From a bacterium SCSIO 12844 (GTDB lineage Bacteria; Pseudomonadota; Gammaproteobacteria; Francisellales; Francisellaceae), in contig CP073743.1 in the NCBI GenBank assembly GCA_024397935.1, forward strand, positions 992,001-1,056,000: a DNA stretch of 64,000 nucleotides. The letters are read 5' to 3'. The position numbers were made by a program, and so were the translations under genes. A model generated the notes under the pieces. The model saw nothing but the letters and a program-made list of their open reading frames with translations, was not told where the DNA came from and ran no database searches. The first letter of the stretch is position 1. Each line of letters begins with the position of its first letter. This document shows positions 56,458-64,000 of this stretch, piece after piece.

Positions 56458-57621
56458 ATGATTGAACTTTTAGCTAAGCGATTAGATAGTCATAAGTCTA
56501 AACAATTATGGCGTAATCGAATGATATTACAAAAGCAAGATGGTAATGTGTTTATACATGATAATGATCATATTATTAATTTTTCATCAAACGATTACTT
56601 ATCGCTTAAAGAACACCCTCAAGTGAAAAATGCTTTAAAAGATGCTTTAGATTGTTATGGTTTTGGTAGTGGTGCATCAGCTGTTGTTAGTGGCTATTCA
56701 GATGTACAATATCGCTTAGAAGAAACATTTGCTGAATTTGTTGGTCGCTCAAAAGCATTGTTTTTTAATAGCGGTTATCATGCTAATTTAGGTGTGTTTT
56801 CATCATTAGCTAATCGCCATAGTAGCGTTTTATCAGATAAGTTAATTCATGCATCGATCATTGATGGCATACAATTATCAAGAGCAAAACATTATCGCTA
56901 TCGTCATTTAGATATGAATCATTTTTCAAAATCGATGCAGCATAATAAAGCTCAAATTGCTGTGACTGAAAGTATTTTTAGTATGGAAGGAGATTTATCC
57001 CCATTAAATAATATGGCAAAAATTGTAAAGAAAAATGCTGCACTTTTTATTGTTGATGATGCACATGGTATTGGTGTGTTAGGTCGTAATGGTCAAGGTT
57101 GTTGTGAGCATTTTAATTTAAATGAAAATGAGATTGATGTACTGGTCTCTCCACTAGGTAAAGCAATTGGTGGCATTGGCGCATTTGTCTCAGGAAATGA
57201 TACAATCATAGAGAGTATATTACAATTTTCAAGAAGTTATCATTATACAACTGCATTACCACCATTTATTGCACAAGGATTATTAGCATCATTAAACCTA
57301 GTAAAAAAGGAAATCTGGCGTAGACAAAAGCTACAAGAGCTTATTCTCTTTTTTATTCATAAGGCCAAACAATTGGGTTTAGAGGTAGTATCGGAAGATT
57401 TAACGCCAATAAAATCTATTGTAATTAAAGATAATCAAACGGTATTAGATGCACAAAATTATTTATTAGGTCATGGTTTTTTAATATCAGCAATAAGGCC
57501 ACCAACTGTACCTACAGATACTGCTAGAGTTCGAATTTCATTAAATGTTATGCATACAGAGGCACAAATTAGTCAGTTATTAGAAAATTTAGCTCAATTT
57601 ATTGAAGTTATAAGCAAATGA
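56458..57621 (+). CDS. bioF: 8-amino-7-oxononanoate synthase
   Basis: A 387-residue PLP enzyme condensing pimeloyl-ACP and L-alanine to KAPA. Seen are INFSSNDYLSLKEHPQVK, GSGASAVVSGYSDVQYRLEE, FFNSGYHANLGV, IVDDAHGIGVLGRNGQG and the Schiff-base Lys in VSPLGKAIGGIGAFVSG. It is close to E. coli BioF in length (384). It starts 3 bases after the bioB stop and overlaps the next gene by 4 bp (ATGA). Confidence 0.96.
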   Translation: MIELLAKRLDSHKSKQLWRNRMILQKQDGNVFIHDNDHIINFSSNDYLSLKEHPQVKNALKDALDCYGFGSGASAVVSGYSDVQYRLEETFAEFVGRSKALFFNSGYHANLGVFSSLANRHSSVLSDKLIHASIIDGIQLSRAKHYRYRHLDMNHFSKSMQHNKAQIAVTESIFSMEGDLSPLNNMAKIVKKNAALFIVDDAHGIGVLGRNGQGCCEHFNLNENEIDVLVSPLGKAIGGIGAFVSGNDTIIESILQFSRSYHYTTALPPFIAQGLLASLNLVKKEIWRRQKLQELILFFIHKAKQLGLEVVSEDLTPIKSIVIKDNQTVLDAQNYLLGHGFLISAIRPPTVPTDTARVRISLNVMHTEAQISQLLENLAQFIEVISK

Positions 57622-58349
57622 ATGATCAAAGTATAAATACAAACTACCATGCTATTTTTATTTCAGGTTGGCAGTTTAAAACAACTATTTTTTCAGATAT
57701 TGCTAGTCAATTTAATAGTTTTCAATTGATTGAGTATTTTGAAATTGAAGATAAAACGATTTCTTTTGAACAATATACTGAACAATTATATAGTCAACTG
57801 AAGTTATCGAAAATTAATAAAAACATCCTTATAGGCTGGTCTTTAGGTGGCCTATTTGCTTTAGAGATTGCTAGTAAACTCAAAGAAAAAATAGATGCTG
57901 TCATTTTAATAAATTCATCACCATTTTTTTCAGAATCTAAAGTAAATCATTGGTTTGGAATTAATCAGTTAGAAAAAGAAAAATTTTATTTTTTATTTGA
58001 AAATAATAAAACTAAATTATTAAGGCGCTTTATTAATTTAGTGTCATACCCTGTAATTAATAAAAATATATCTAACTATATTAGTCATGAGAGTGATGCT
58101 CATTGGTATTTATTATTGAAATTTTTATTTGAAACTGACTTAAGAGAGAAGCTTCAGTCATTAACAATTCCAGTCTTATTTATATTAGGCACAGAGGATG
58201 CTATTTTAAAAATTAATAAAGAGCAGTTAGTAAATCTGAATGTAAATATTCAGATTAAAAAAATGCAACAGGCAGGTCATATACCATTTATAACGCATCA
58301 AGAATTGACAGTTCATATAATTAAGGACTTTTTAGATGCAGCAGGTTAA
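57618..58349 (+). CDS. bioH: BioH-like pimeloyl-ACP methyl ester carboxylesterase
   Basis: A 243-residue alpha/beta-hydrolase. The triad can be placed at Ser75 (nucleophile elbow GWSLGG), Asp194 (LGTEDAI) and His221 (QAGHIPF). The GWSLGG elbow and position between bioF and bioC point to the esterase that ends the BioC methyl-masked pimelate cycle. The sequence is divergent, and other isofunctional esterases (BioG, BioJ, BioK, BioV) fill this slot in various bacteria, so the symbol is by role. It overlaps bioF by 4 bp and bioC by 14 bp. Confidence 0.75.
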   Translation: MNDQSINTNYHAIFISGWQFKTTIFSDIASQFNSFQLIEYFEIEDKTISFEQYTEQLYSQLKLSKINKNILIGWSLGGLFALEIASKLKEKIDAVILINSSPFFSESKVNHWFGINQLEKEKFYFLFENNKTKLLRRFINLVSYPVINKNISNYISHESDAHWYLLLKFLFETDLREKLQSLTIPVLFILGTEDAILKINKEQLVNLNVNIQIKKMQQAGHIPFITHQELTVHIIKDFLDAAG

Positions 58350-59079
58350 TTTAAATGAAGTAAAAAAATCGTTTAATCGTGCTGCAATAACTTACAGTAA
58401 TCATAATTCGATTCAGCAATTGGCATTAGAGTATCTAACTAGAGAATTATTAAATGCACGATCAAATTTTTCAGTAGTATCTGATTTTGCATGTGGGGTA
58501 GGTTTAAGTACACAATATCTATATGATCATATATTACCAGATGAATGTTATGCTATTGATATTGCAGATTGTGCATTAAAACTTGCAAGTAAGCATCTTT
58601 GTAGCTATCAAGTTAAATTTATCGAAGCTGATTATAATAAATCTATATTAACAGATGGTCTTTTAGATTTAGCATTTTGTAATATGGGGTTTCAATGGAG
58701 TAGCGATTTTGCTTTAACTCTAAAGACAATGCATTATCAGTTATCTGATAAGGGTATATTGGCTTTTTCAATACCACTTTTAGGCACATTTTCTTATTTA
58801 AATCAGTGTAATAGTTTAAGTTTTTTGGCTTTAAAAGTTGTATTAGAGATGCTTAAGTCGGCTGGATTTTCAATTCTCTCATACGAGCAATTTTATAAAT
58901 TATATAGCTTTAATACGCCATTAGCGGCATTACAAACACTTAAAGGCATTGGTGCAAATATAAGTCAGAAAAAAACAATTTCTGGCCTTATGACTTTAAA
59001 GAGTTTAAATGATTATTTTAAATATGCAAATCAGTATATTTTGGATTATCGAATCGGTTTATTTATAGCACGAAAATAA
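58336..59079 (+). CDS. bioC: Malonyl-ACP O-methyltransferase
   Basis: A 247-residue SAM-dependent methyltransferase that caps malonyl-ACP so that fatty-acid enzymes can extend it to pimelate. It has VKKSFNRAAITYSNHNSIQQLALEYL at the start, typical of BioC, and the SAM motif VSDFACGVGLSTQYL. FCNMGFQWSSDF follows, like the BioC N-L-x-L-Q-W segment. GIGANISQKK and an SL-YL tail agree. Its first 14 bp overlap the upstream esterase gene. Confidence 0.9.
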   Translation: MQQVNLNEVKKSFNRAAITYSNHNSIQQLALEYLTRELLNARSNFSVVSDFACGVGLSTQYLYDHILPDECYAIDIADCALKLASKHLCSYQVKFIEADYNKSILTDGLLDLAFCNMGFQWSSDFALTLKTMHYQLSDKGILAFSIPLLGTFSYLNQCNSLSFLALKVVLEMLKSAGFSILSYEQFYKLYSFNTPLAALQTLKGIGANISQKKTISGLMTLKSLNDYFKYANQYILDYRIGLFIARK

Positions 59080-59099
59080 TTGCATATAAGGAAAATTGT

Positions 59100-59780
59100 A
59101 TGAGTTCATTTTTTATTACAGGTACAGATACAGAAGTAGGTAAAACTTACATTTCAACGTTATTGTTAAAGTATTTTAATCAACAAGGTTTATCAACGCT
59201 TGCTATGAAACCTATTGCATCTGGCTGTTATAAAAATGCTAATAAGCTTAATAATGAAGATGCATTACAATTGCAGCAAAATTCCTCAATTAAATTAGCC
59301 TATGAACAAGTAAATCCTTATGCTTTTCAACCAGCAATTGCACCACATATTGCTGCAGAATTGGTTAATAAAAAACTATCTGCAGCTGATGTTTATTATA
59401 GTATTAATCAATTCTTATCTTATGACTCTGATATTCAATTAATTGAAGGTGCAGGGGGGTGGCAATTACCATTGAATGCGCATGAAGTTTTAGCTAATGT
59501 GATTGCACAATTAAAATTGGATGTAATTTTAGTTGTTGGGATGAAATTAGGTTGTCTAAATCATGCTATTTTAACTGCACAATCGATTAAAGCTTTAGGC
59601 TGTCGATTAGTTGGCTTTATCACTAATGAAGTAACAGAAGAAAAAATGCCTTATCTAGACGAAAACCTTCAAAGCTTACAAAGTTTGATTGATGCGCCTT
59701 ATTTGGCGCATGTAGGTTATAATCAAAAGCATGTAAATTTGCAGTATGACCTTGTTGAAGATGTTAGTGATATAATATAG
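59100..59780 (+). CDS. bioD: Dethiobiotin synthetase
   Basis: A 226-residue P-loop enzyme closing the ureido ring of dethiobiotin from DAPA, CO2 and ATP. The N-terminus is FFITGTDTEVGKTYISTLLL with the P-loop G-T-D-T-E-V-G-K-T. It also has MKPIASGCYKN, NPYAFQPAIAPHIAAE, LIEGAGGWQLPLN and VVGMKLGCLNHAILTA. The length is like E. coli BioD (225). AAGGAAAATTGT precedes the ATG. It is the last gene of the operon, with no clear terminator. Confidence 0.96.
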   Translation: MSSFFITGTDTEVGKTYISTLLLKYFNQQGLSTLAMKPIASGCYKNANKLNNEDALQLQQNSSIKLAYEQVNPYAFQPAIAPHIAAELVNKKLSAADVYYSINQFLSYDSDIQLIEGAGGWQLPLNAHEVLANVIAQLKLDVILVVGMKLGCLNHAILTAQSIKALGCRLVGFITNEVTEEKMPYLDENLQSLQSLIDAPYLAHVGYNQKHVNLQYDLVEDVSDII

Positions 59781-59819
59781 TGTGAATTATCTAAATAATG
59801 TTATTTTTTAAGTGATTGT

Positions 59820-59837
59820 GTTATACTTATGTATAAC
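59820..59837. promoter_or_regulatory. Palindromic operator of the MazEF-type module
   Basis: A perfect inverted repeat GTTATAC-TTAT-GTATAAC lies 24 bp before the antitoxin ATG. TATACT (59822-59827) inside it fits a -10 element; the -35 is poor. An AbrB-type antitoxin bound here would repress its own operon. Confidence 0.55.
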
Positions 59838-59860
59838 TAAATAAAATAGAGGTTAGCATT

Positions 59861-60115
59861 ATGTCATCATTATCTTTAAGACGCTCTGGTGGTGCTAATA
59901 TTGTTAGTATTCCTAAGAAGATTCTTGAAATGTTGGATTTACATGTAGGAGACAAATTAGATATTCATGTTGAAGGAAACAAAATTATATTAGTGCCAGC
60001 TAAAGAAGAATTGACGCTTGAACAATTGATTGCTAATAGTCCTAAATCTAGTTTTAAAGTATTAGAAGAAGATGAAGATTGGATATCTGATCATATAGAA
60101 GGAACAGAAATTTGA
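59861..60115 (+). CDS. AbrB/MazE-type antitoxin
   Basis: An 84-residue protein with a SpoVT/AbrB swapped-hairpin DNA-binding domain: LRRSGGANIVSIPKKILEMLDLHVGDKLDIHVEGNKIILVP (about 5-46). An acidic C-terminal tail (EEDEDWISDHIEG) typically wraps the toxin. AGAGGTTAGC precedes the ATG. It overlaps the toxin start by 4 bp. It is of the chromosomal MazE/ChpA kind; I give no symbol because several related families exist. Confidence 0.85.
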   Translation: MSSLSLRRSGGANIVSIPKKILEMLDLHVGDKLDIHVEGNKIILVPAKEELTLEQLIANSPKSSFKVLEEDEDWISDHIEGTEI

Positions 60116-60447
60116 AGGAGTATATTCCTAGTCAGGGAGATATTATTTGGTTGGATTTTCATCCAAGTTCAGGTTCTGAAATTATTAAACGAAGGCCTGC
60201 AGTTGTATTATCAAAAACAATTTTTAATGAGCATACAGGCTTTGCAATTGTTGTACCTATTACCAGTACGAAACGTGATAATCAATTTGAAGTGGACTTA
60301 CCTAAAAAATGTAAGACTCAAGGTAATATTTTAACATATCAAGTTAAATCAGTTGATTATAAGTCGAGAAATGCTAAGAAAATTGAAGTATGTCCACAGA
60401 CATGTGTAGCGCAAATATTGCAAATAACTCAATTAATTATATCCTAG
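60112..60447 (+). CDS. PemK/MazF-family mRNA interferase toxin
   Basis: A 111-residue toxin that cuts mRNA at specific short sequences. The family pattern is GDIIWLDFHPSSGSEIIKRRPAVVLSKTIFNEHTGFAIVVPITST, with the catalytic Arg in KRRPAVV and the Thr/Ser of PITST, and VKSVDYKSRNAKK near the C-terminus. The only plausible start is TTG 60112, overlapping the antitoxin stop (TTGA), which implies coupled translation and low toxin yield. It converges with birA. Confidence 0.87.
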   Translation: MKEYIPSQGDIIWLDFHPSSGSEIIKRRPAVVLSKTIFNEHTGFAIVVPITSTKRDNQFEVDLPKKCKTQGNILTYQVKSVDYKSRNAKKIEVCPQTCVAQILQITQLIIS

Positions 60448-60449
60448 TA

Positions 60450-60472
60450 GAGGCGTTGATTTATTGCGCCTC
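60450..60472. terminator. Weak hairpin between the toxin gene and birA
   Basis: A 6-bp GC-rich stem (GAGGCG / CGCCTC) with an 11-base loop lies between the convergent genes. No T run follows on either strand, so it is at best a weak or factor-assisted terminator. Confidence 0.3.
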
Positions 60473-60500
60473 AGTTAAAATTGTTGCTAAATCTAGACAG

Positions 60501-61484
60501 TTACTTCCTAATACTTGCTTCACCTGAGGCAAAGGTTTTAAGTGTTTTATCAGGCAGTTCAAATTTTAAATGTCCATGCTTATTGATGCCTTTTGCAATA
60601 CCATGATAACTATGTTTGCCACTTACAATATCGATTGTTTGGTTAAATAATAAGTCTCTTTCTTGCCACTGAGGTAAAAAGGGTGTTAATCCATTTAATT
60701 GATAAGTTTCAATGACTGTTAGTGTATGCTCAATCATTGAAATAATTAAAAGGTTTCTATCTTGATAAGTTTGACTTGCTTGATAAATTGAGCTCCAAGG
60801 TTGTGTGATAGATTTGTTAGCTTTACTGTCAAATTGCATATTTACATTTATGCCAATTCCAATGACTAAACGGCATTGACCATTCGCTTCTGCTTGAGCC
60901 TCAATTAAGATCCCACCAAGCTTTTTATCATCATAAAAAATATCATTTGGCCATTTTAGCTTTAATTGTTTAGGTAATTGGCATGTAGATTCAATTGCTT
61001 GAGTAATACCAATACCAGTAGCTAATGCAAGACCACTTAATTCGGTAATATCAATATCAGGAGAGATAGCGATTGATAGATAAATATTTTGACCAAATGG
61101 TGCATACCAGGGTTTACCAAAACGTCCTTTGCCTTTTGTTTGTTGCTCAGATAGACAAATAATCGGCAGATCGTGAGCTTCAGTTTTTAAAGTATTTAAA
61201 AAATCATTTGTAGACTCTAACGTTTCAAAGGTATTGATTGTTTTTATTTGTTTTACATAAGCTGCAATTTTATCTTTATCAATTAAGAATAATGGCTGTT
61301 TAAATTGATAGCCTTTACTTTTAATTGAATCAATTTCTATACCATAGGTTTGTAATTTTTTAACATATTTCCAAATTGCTGTGCGTGAAACATTTAACTT
61401 TTCACCAATTGCATTACCATCATGAATCTGAAGGTCACTTAAAAGATTGCAAAACTGGATTAATGCTTTAGGTGTTTGTTTCAT
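60501..61484 (-). CDS. birA: Bifunctional biotin operon repressor and biotin-protein ligase BirA
   Basis: A 327-residue protein that adenylates biotin, loads it on the biotin carboxyl carrier protein, and represses bio genes when loaded with biotinyl-AMP. The N-terminal winged HTH (about 1-65) is complete: DGNAIGEKLNVSRTAIWKYVKKLQTYGIEIDSI. The ligase domain has TNDFL, GKGRFGKPWYAPFGQNIYLSI and KLKWPNDIFYDDKKLGGILIEA with the catalytic Lys. The size matches E. coli BirA (321). HTH plus operator between bioA and bioB make repression likely. rbsK lies 8 bp upstream on the same strand. Confidence 0.95.
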   Translation of the reverse strand: MKQTPKALIQFCNLLSDLQIHDGNAIGEKLNVSRTAIWKYVKKLQTYGIEIDSIKSKGYQFKQPLFLIDKDKIAAYVKQIKTINTFETLESTNDFLNTLKTEAHDLPIICLSEQQTKGKGRFGKPWYAPFGQNIYLSIAISPDIDITELSGLALATGIGITQAIESTCQLPKQLKLKWPNDIFYDDKKLGGILIEAQAEANGQCRLVIGIGINVNMQFDSKANKSITQPWSSIYQASQTYQDRNLLIISMIEHTLTVIETYQLNGLTPFLPQWQERDLLFNQTIDIVSGKHSYHGIAKGINKHGHLKFELPDKTLKTFASGEASIRK

Positions 61485-61492
61485 ATTATCTC

Positions 61493-62401
61493 TTAATTTT
61501 CTAAAAACGCTAAAACTTCTTCAAGCCTTGGTGTTGACCTTTGAGCTCCTGCTCTGGTCACAGCAATAGCTGATGCGGCATTAGCAAATTTAACGGCCTC
61601 TAAAGTAGACTTACCTTGAATTAATGCATAAGCTAAAGCACCATTAAATGTATCACCAGCAGCAGTAGTATCAACTGCATCAACTTGATACCCTGGAACT
61701 AATTTTTGATGATCATCATTATATAAGTAAGCACCTTGTGCGCCTAATGTAATAATCACCTCGTTAATGCCCATTTTTCTAAATATTTCACTAGCATGAA
61801 ATGCACTTAATTCATCGGTTACTTTAATACCTGTTAATATTTCTGCTTCAGATTCATTGGGTGTAATGATATCAATAGATTGATAGTGTGATTCTTTTAT
61901 TGCAATAGCAGGGGCTGGATTAACAATTAACTTTGCTTGTGTATGCTTATTTTTTTCAATTAAATATTCTATGGTTTTAATAGGTACTTCCATTTGAGTT
62001 AGTACAATTTCTGTAGAATCAAGTAAAGTACTAATTTTATCAATATGCTTTTTGGATAATAGGCTATTGGATTCTGGGGCTACTGAGATGGCATTTTTAC
62101 CTTCATCAGTTACCGCTATTAATGCAACACCAGAAGCTTCACCTTCACGATAAATATAGTCAGTATTAATACCTTCTTTTTTAAAGTTGTTAATTGCATT
62201 ATTCCCAAATTCATCCTTACCAATACAGGCAACAAATGTTATATCTGCACCTAATTTAGCAGCAGCAATCGCTTGATTAGCACCTTTACCACCTTTGTGA
62301 ATATTAAATTTGCCACCTAAAACAGTTTCACCTTCAGAAGGGATATGCGGTACTTTGACTACTAAGTCAGTATTTGAACTACCGATAACAACAATGGACA
62401 T
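61493..62401 (-). CDS. rbsK: Ribokinase
   Basis: A 302-residue PfkB-family sugar kinase that phosphorylates ribose at O5. Signatures are IVVIGSSNTDLVVKVPHIPSEGETVLGGKFNIHKGGKGANQAIAAAKLG at the N-terminus, NPAPAIAI, TPNESEAEILTG, and the catalytic Asp with anion hole in DTTAAGDTFNGALAYAL. ATG 62401 has AAGGG six bases upstream; TTG 62407 is less likely. It lies 9 bp after the GRP-type transporter gene, which supports uptake and phosphorylation of ribose as one unit. Confidence 0.93.
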   Translation of the reverse strand: MSIVVIGSSNTDLVVKVPHIPSEGETVLGGKFNIHKGGKGANQAIAAAKLGADITFVACIGKDEFGNNAINNFKKEGINTDYIYREGEASGVALIAVTDEGKNAISVAPESNSLLSKKHIDKISTLLDSTEIVLTQMEVPIKTIEYLIEKNKHTQAKLIVNPAPAIAIKESHYQSIDIITPNESEAEILTGIKVTDELSAFHASEIFRKMGINEVIITLGAQGAYLYNDDHQKLVPGYQVDAVDTTAAGDTFNGALAYALIQGKSTLEAVKFANAASAIAVTRAGAQRSTPRLEEVLAFLEN

Positions 62402-62410
62402 AATCAACCC

Positions 62411-63415
62411 TTAAATAATTTTTGAAATCACAATTAATGCTAAACCTACGATATATAATAAAAACATCAGTGTTAATAGTTTATTGGTTCCTTTGGGAGC
62501 AGATGAAAATTCTTTCCAAATAAATACACCCCAAATGGCAGCAATTAACGTAGCACCCTGGCCTAAGCCATATGAAATAGCAGCGCCTGCAAGATTAGCT
62601 GCAATAAAGTTTAGTGTTGAGCCAATTCCCCAAATAATACCACCTAGAATACCAATAAAATGTAGCCAAAGATTACCTTGGCAAAAGTAATCTTTAAAAT
62701 TTAGTTTTTTACCTGTGATGGGAAATTTCATCATACAGCCATTAATAATAAAATTAGAGATAAAAATACCAACTGCAAAAATAAAACTTGCAGAATAAGC
62801 GCTCATCAAGCCATTTTGTGGCTGATAAACGTTAGTAATCATACTACTTGCAACAAAGCGATAGAAAAAGCCCATCAAAATCCCAGAGATAATGGCAATA
62901 ATAATCCCTTTGGTAACGCTTGTATTTTGAATTGAGCTAATGCGCTTATAAGCAAGTGCTGTGCAGATAATTGCTAAGGTAACTAAAACAACACCAGTAA
63001 ATATTAATAAAGGATTACCAATTGGCATTTCTATATAATTAACAATAACACCAATCACAAGCGCTAACCCAATGGCAATTGGAAAGGCAATCGACATACC
63101 AGCAATATCAATGGCAGCAACTAGTAGAATATTAGCTAAATTAAAAATAATACCACCAATAAATGCTGAAGTTATTGCCGTAGCTGATGCTTGGGATAAA
63201 TCATTAAAAAATGAACGTCCAGCATCACCAAAGCTGCCCATGGTAATTCCAATAACAAAGGAAATAATAAGAATGCCTAAGGCATAATCCCAATAAAATA
63301 GTTGAAATGGCCAGGATTTGGTTGCAAGTTTTTGTGTATTAGCCCAAGAACCCCAGCATAACATGGTGATAATACAAAATAACACAGCGATTGGGTATGA
63401 CTCTAGTACAAACAT
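62411..63415 (-). CDS. GRP-type sugar transporter (RbsU/GlcU-like)
   Basis: A 334-residue protein with about ten membrane segments in two DMT-like halves. CWGSWANTQKLATKSWPFQLFYWDYALG at the N-terminus and the C-terminal IIWGIGSTLNFIAANLAGAAISYGLGQGATLIAAIWGVFIWKEF are typical of the glucose/ribose porter family. It would import a sugar with protons; ribose is the likely substrate because rbsK follows directly. Start ATG 63415 has AAAAGGGAATTTAG upstream. Confidence 0.85.
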   Translation of the reverse strand: MFVLESYPIAVLFCIITMLCWGSWANTQKLATKSWPFQLFYWDYALGILIISFVIGITMGSFGDAGRSFFNDLSQASATAITSAFIGGIIFNLANILLVAAIDIAGMSIAFPIAIGLALVIGVIVNYIEMPIGNPLLIFTGVVLVTLAIICTALAYKRISSIQNTSVTKGIIIAIISGILMGFFYRFVASSMITNVYQPQNGLMSAYSASFIFAVGIFISNFIINGCMMKFPITGKKLNFKDYFCQGNLWLHFIGILGGIIWGIGSTLNFIAANLAGAAISYGLGQGATLIAAIWGVFIWKEFSSAPKGTNKLLTLMFLLYIVGLALIVISKII

Positions 63416-63525
63416 CTAAATTCCCTTTTCACATAAGGTGAGTGTATGTTAATAAAACATATTATTAACTAAGTGGGGTGAGTATAGCATAGTGATTAAT
63501 AGGATTAAATAATTTGAGTTTTATT

Positions 63526-64000
63526 TTAGTTATTCTCTAAAGTAGATGAAAAAGCATGTGTGAAATCATATGGCTTTTGATCAATTCCAGAGCAATTAGG
63601 GTTTGCGCCTAAACCGCAATTACCTGTTTTATTTTGATTTCGATCTATATCTTCCGACCAAAAAGCAACGCCAGCTAAATGATTGTCTTTGACAAATTGA
63701 GCTACTTTAGTTGCATCACTTGGATAGAAAATGCTTTGGTCATAATCAACACCAATTTTAGGTGTTAAGCGGATCATAGACCATATTGTTTGATCAGGTA
63801 GATTTGGAAAAATAGCTTTTAACTGTTCAAATCCTTTATTAGCAGCAGCAATAACACTATCAGCGATTGGACCAGGTAATTTTTGTGCATACCAAGCCAT
63901 TGTCATCATATTATATTCATAAATATTAACACCTTTAGCTTTAGCATCTTTAATAATTTGAATGGCTTGAGCTGGAAAGCCATCAATATTAGCGGGTAGT
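63526..64000 (-). CDS. GH18 chitinase, C-terminal part (5' end beyond the window)
   Basis: The minus-strand frame is open to the window edge; the visible C-terminal 157 residues fit a family 18 glycosyl hydrolase. KGVNIYEYNMMTMAWYAQK is the beta-6 M-x-M/T-M strand, LTPKIGVDYDQSIFYPSDATKVAQFVKDNHLAGVAFWSEDIDRN contains the conserved Trp strand at the end of the barrel, and GLGANPNCSGIDQKPYDFTHAF follows. The catalytic D-x-x-D-x-D-x-E would lie upstream, outside the window. Such enzymes cleave chitin outside the cell; Francisella relatives carry several. The ATG at 63909 is internal, not the start. Confidence 0.85.
   Translation of the reverse strand, partial: LPANIDGFPAQAIQIIKDAKAKGVNIYEYNMMTMAWYAQKLPGPIADSVIAAANKGFEQLKAIFPNLPDQTIWSMIRLTPKIGVDYDQSIFYPSDATKVAQFVKDNHLAGVAFWSEDIDRNQNKTGNCGLGANPNCSGIDQKPYDFTHAFSSTLENN

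Overview
The window is a chromosomal segment of an AT-rich gammaproteobacterium. Gene content and order resemble the Francisella-like part of the Thiotrichales (Francisellaceae/Fastidiosibacteraceae). Pointers are bioA divergent from a bioB-bioF-(bioH-like)-bioC-bioD run, a 1,624-residue NAD-specific glutamate dehydrogenase, rpsP-rimM-trmD-rplS, holC-valS, a yfgM-bamB pair, zipA, and a GH18 chitinase fragment at the right edge. No rRNA, tRNA, IS element, phage or CRISPR array was seen. The genus call is an inference from gene content only.

Layout. 1-7.2 kb (minus strand): a broken cell-wall cluster reading mraY, then murD-ftsW, then an ArsB/NhaD-type permease. A plus-strand gene for a 642-residue protein ending in Cys-Thr-Ile-Leu sits between mraY and murD. 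It is flanked by two copies of the 3' end of mraY, one working and one decayed. 7.3-11.4 kb: dedA, an exported probable beta-barrel protein, two paralogous minus-strand genes whose products end in Cys-Val-Ile-Leu, and an exported metallo-beta-lactamase-fold hydrolase. 11.4-18.5 kb: carbonic anhydrase, zipA, mtnN-metK, and a two-component pair whose kinase and regulator genes are separated by an opposite-strand membrane-protein gene. 18.6-22.5 kb: rpsP-rimM-trmD-rplS, xerD and fis. 22.6-30.1 kb: tal-ispG-DMT transporter-holC-valS-nadA. 30.1-31.3 kb: two unrecognised small genes and a frameshifted cupin gene. 31.4-48.2 kb: yfgM-bamB, MFS, tesB, NAD-GDH, ligA-purK, MFS, guaA, proC-yggT. 48.2-53.1 kb: an exported animal-type haem peroxidase, an MFS transporter and a duplicated-domain protein with a QPI tandem repeat. 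53.3-61.5 kb: higBA, the biotin genes, a MazEF-type toxin-antitoxin pair and birA. 61.5-64 kb: ribokinase, a GRP-type sugar transporter and the C-terminal part of a chitinase.

Most of the window is housekeeping. The most interesting part is the set of three proteins ending in eukaryotic-type CaaX boxes (CTIL, CVIL, CVIL), all with Leu at the last position, which host geranylgeranyltransferase I prefers. The two paralogous ones also carry a G/M-C-S-S ... G-H-x-x-G-G motif resembling the Cys-His centre of CNF/BLF1/CheD-type glutamine deamidases. I infer that these are candidate host-prenylated effectors, and that the largest arrived by an insertion that duplicated the mraY tail.

Biotin genes and regulator fit together: BirA keeps its N-terminal helix-turn-helix, and a BirA-like inverted repeat overlaps a well-formed sigma70 promoter between bioA and bioB. 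Both toxin-antitoxin operons have perfect palindromes overlapping their -10 elements.
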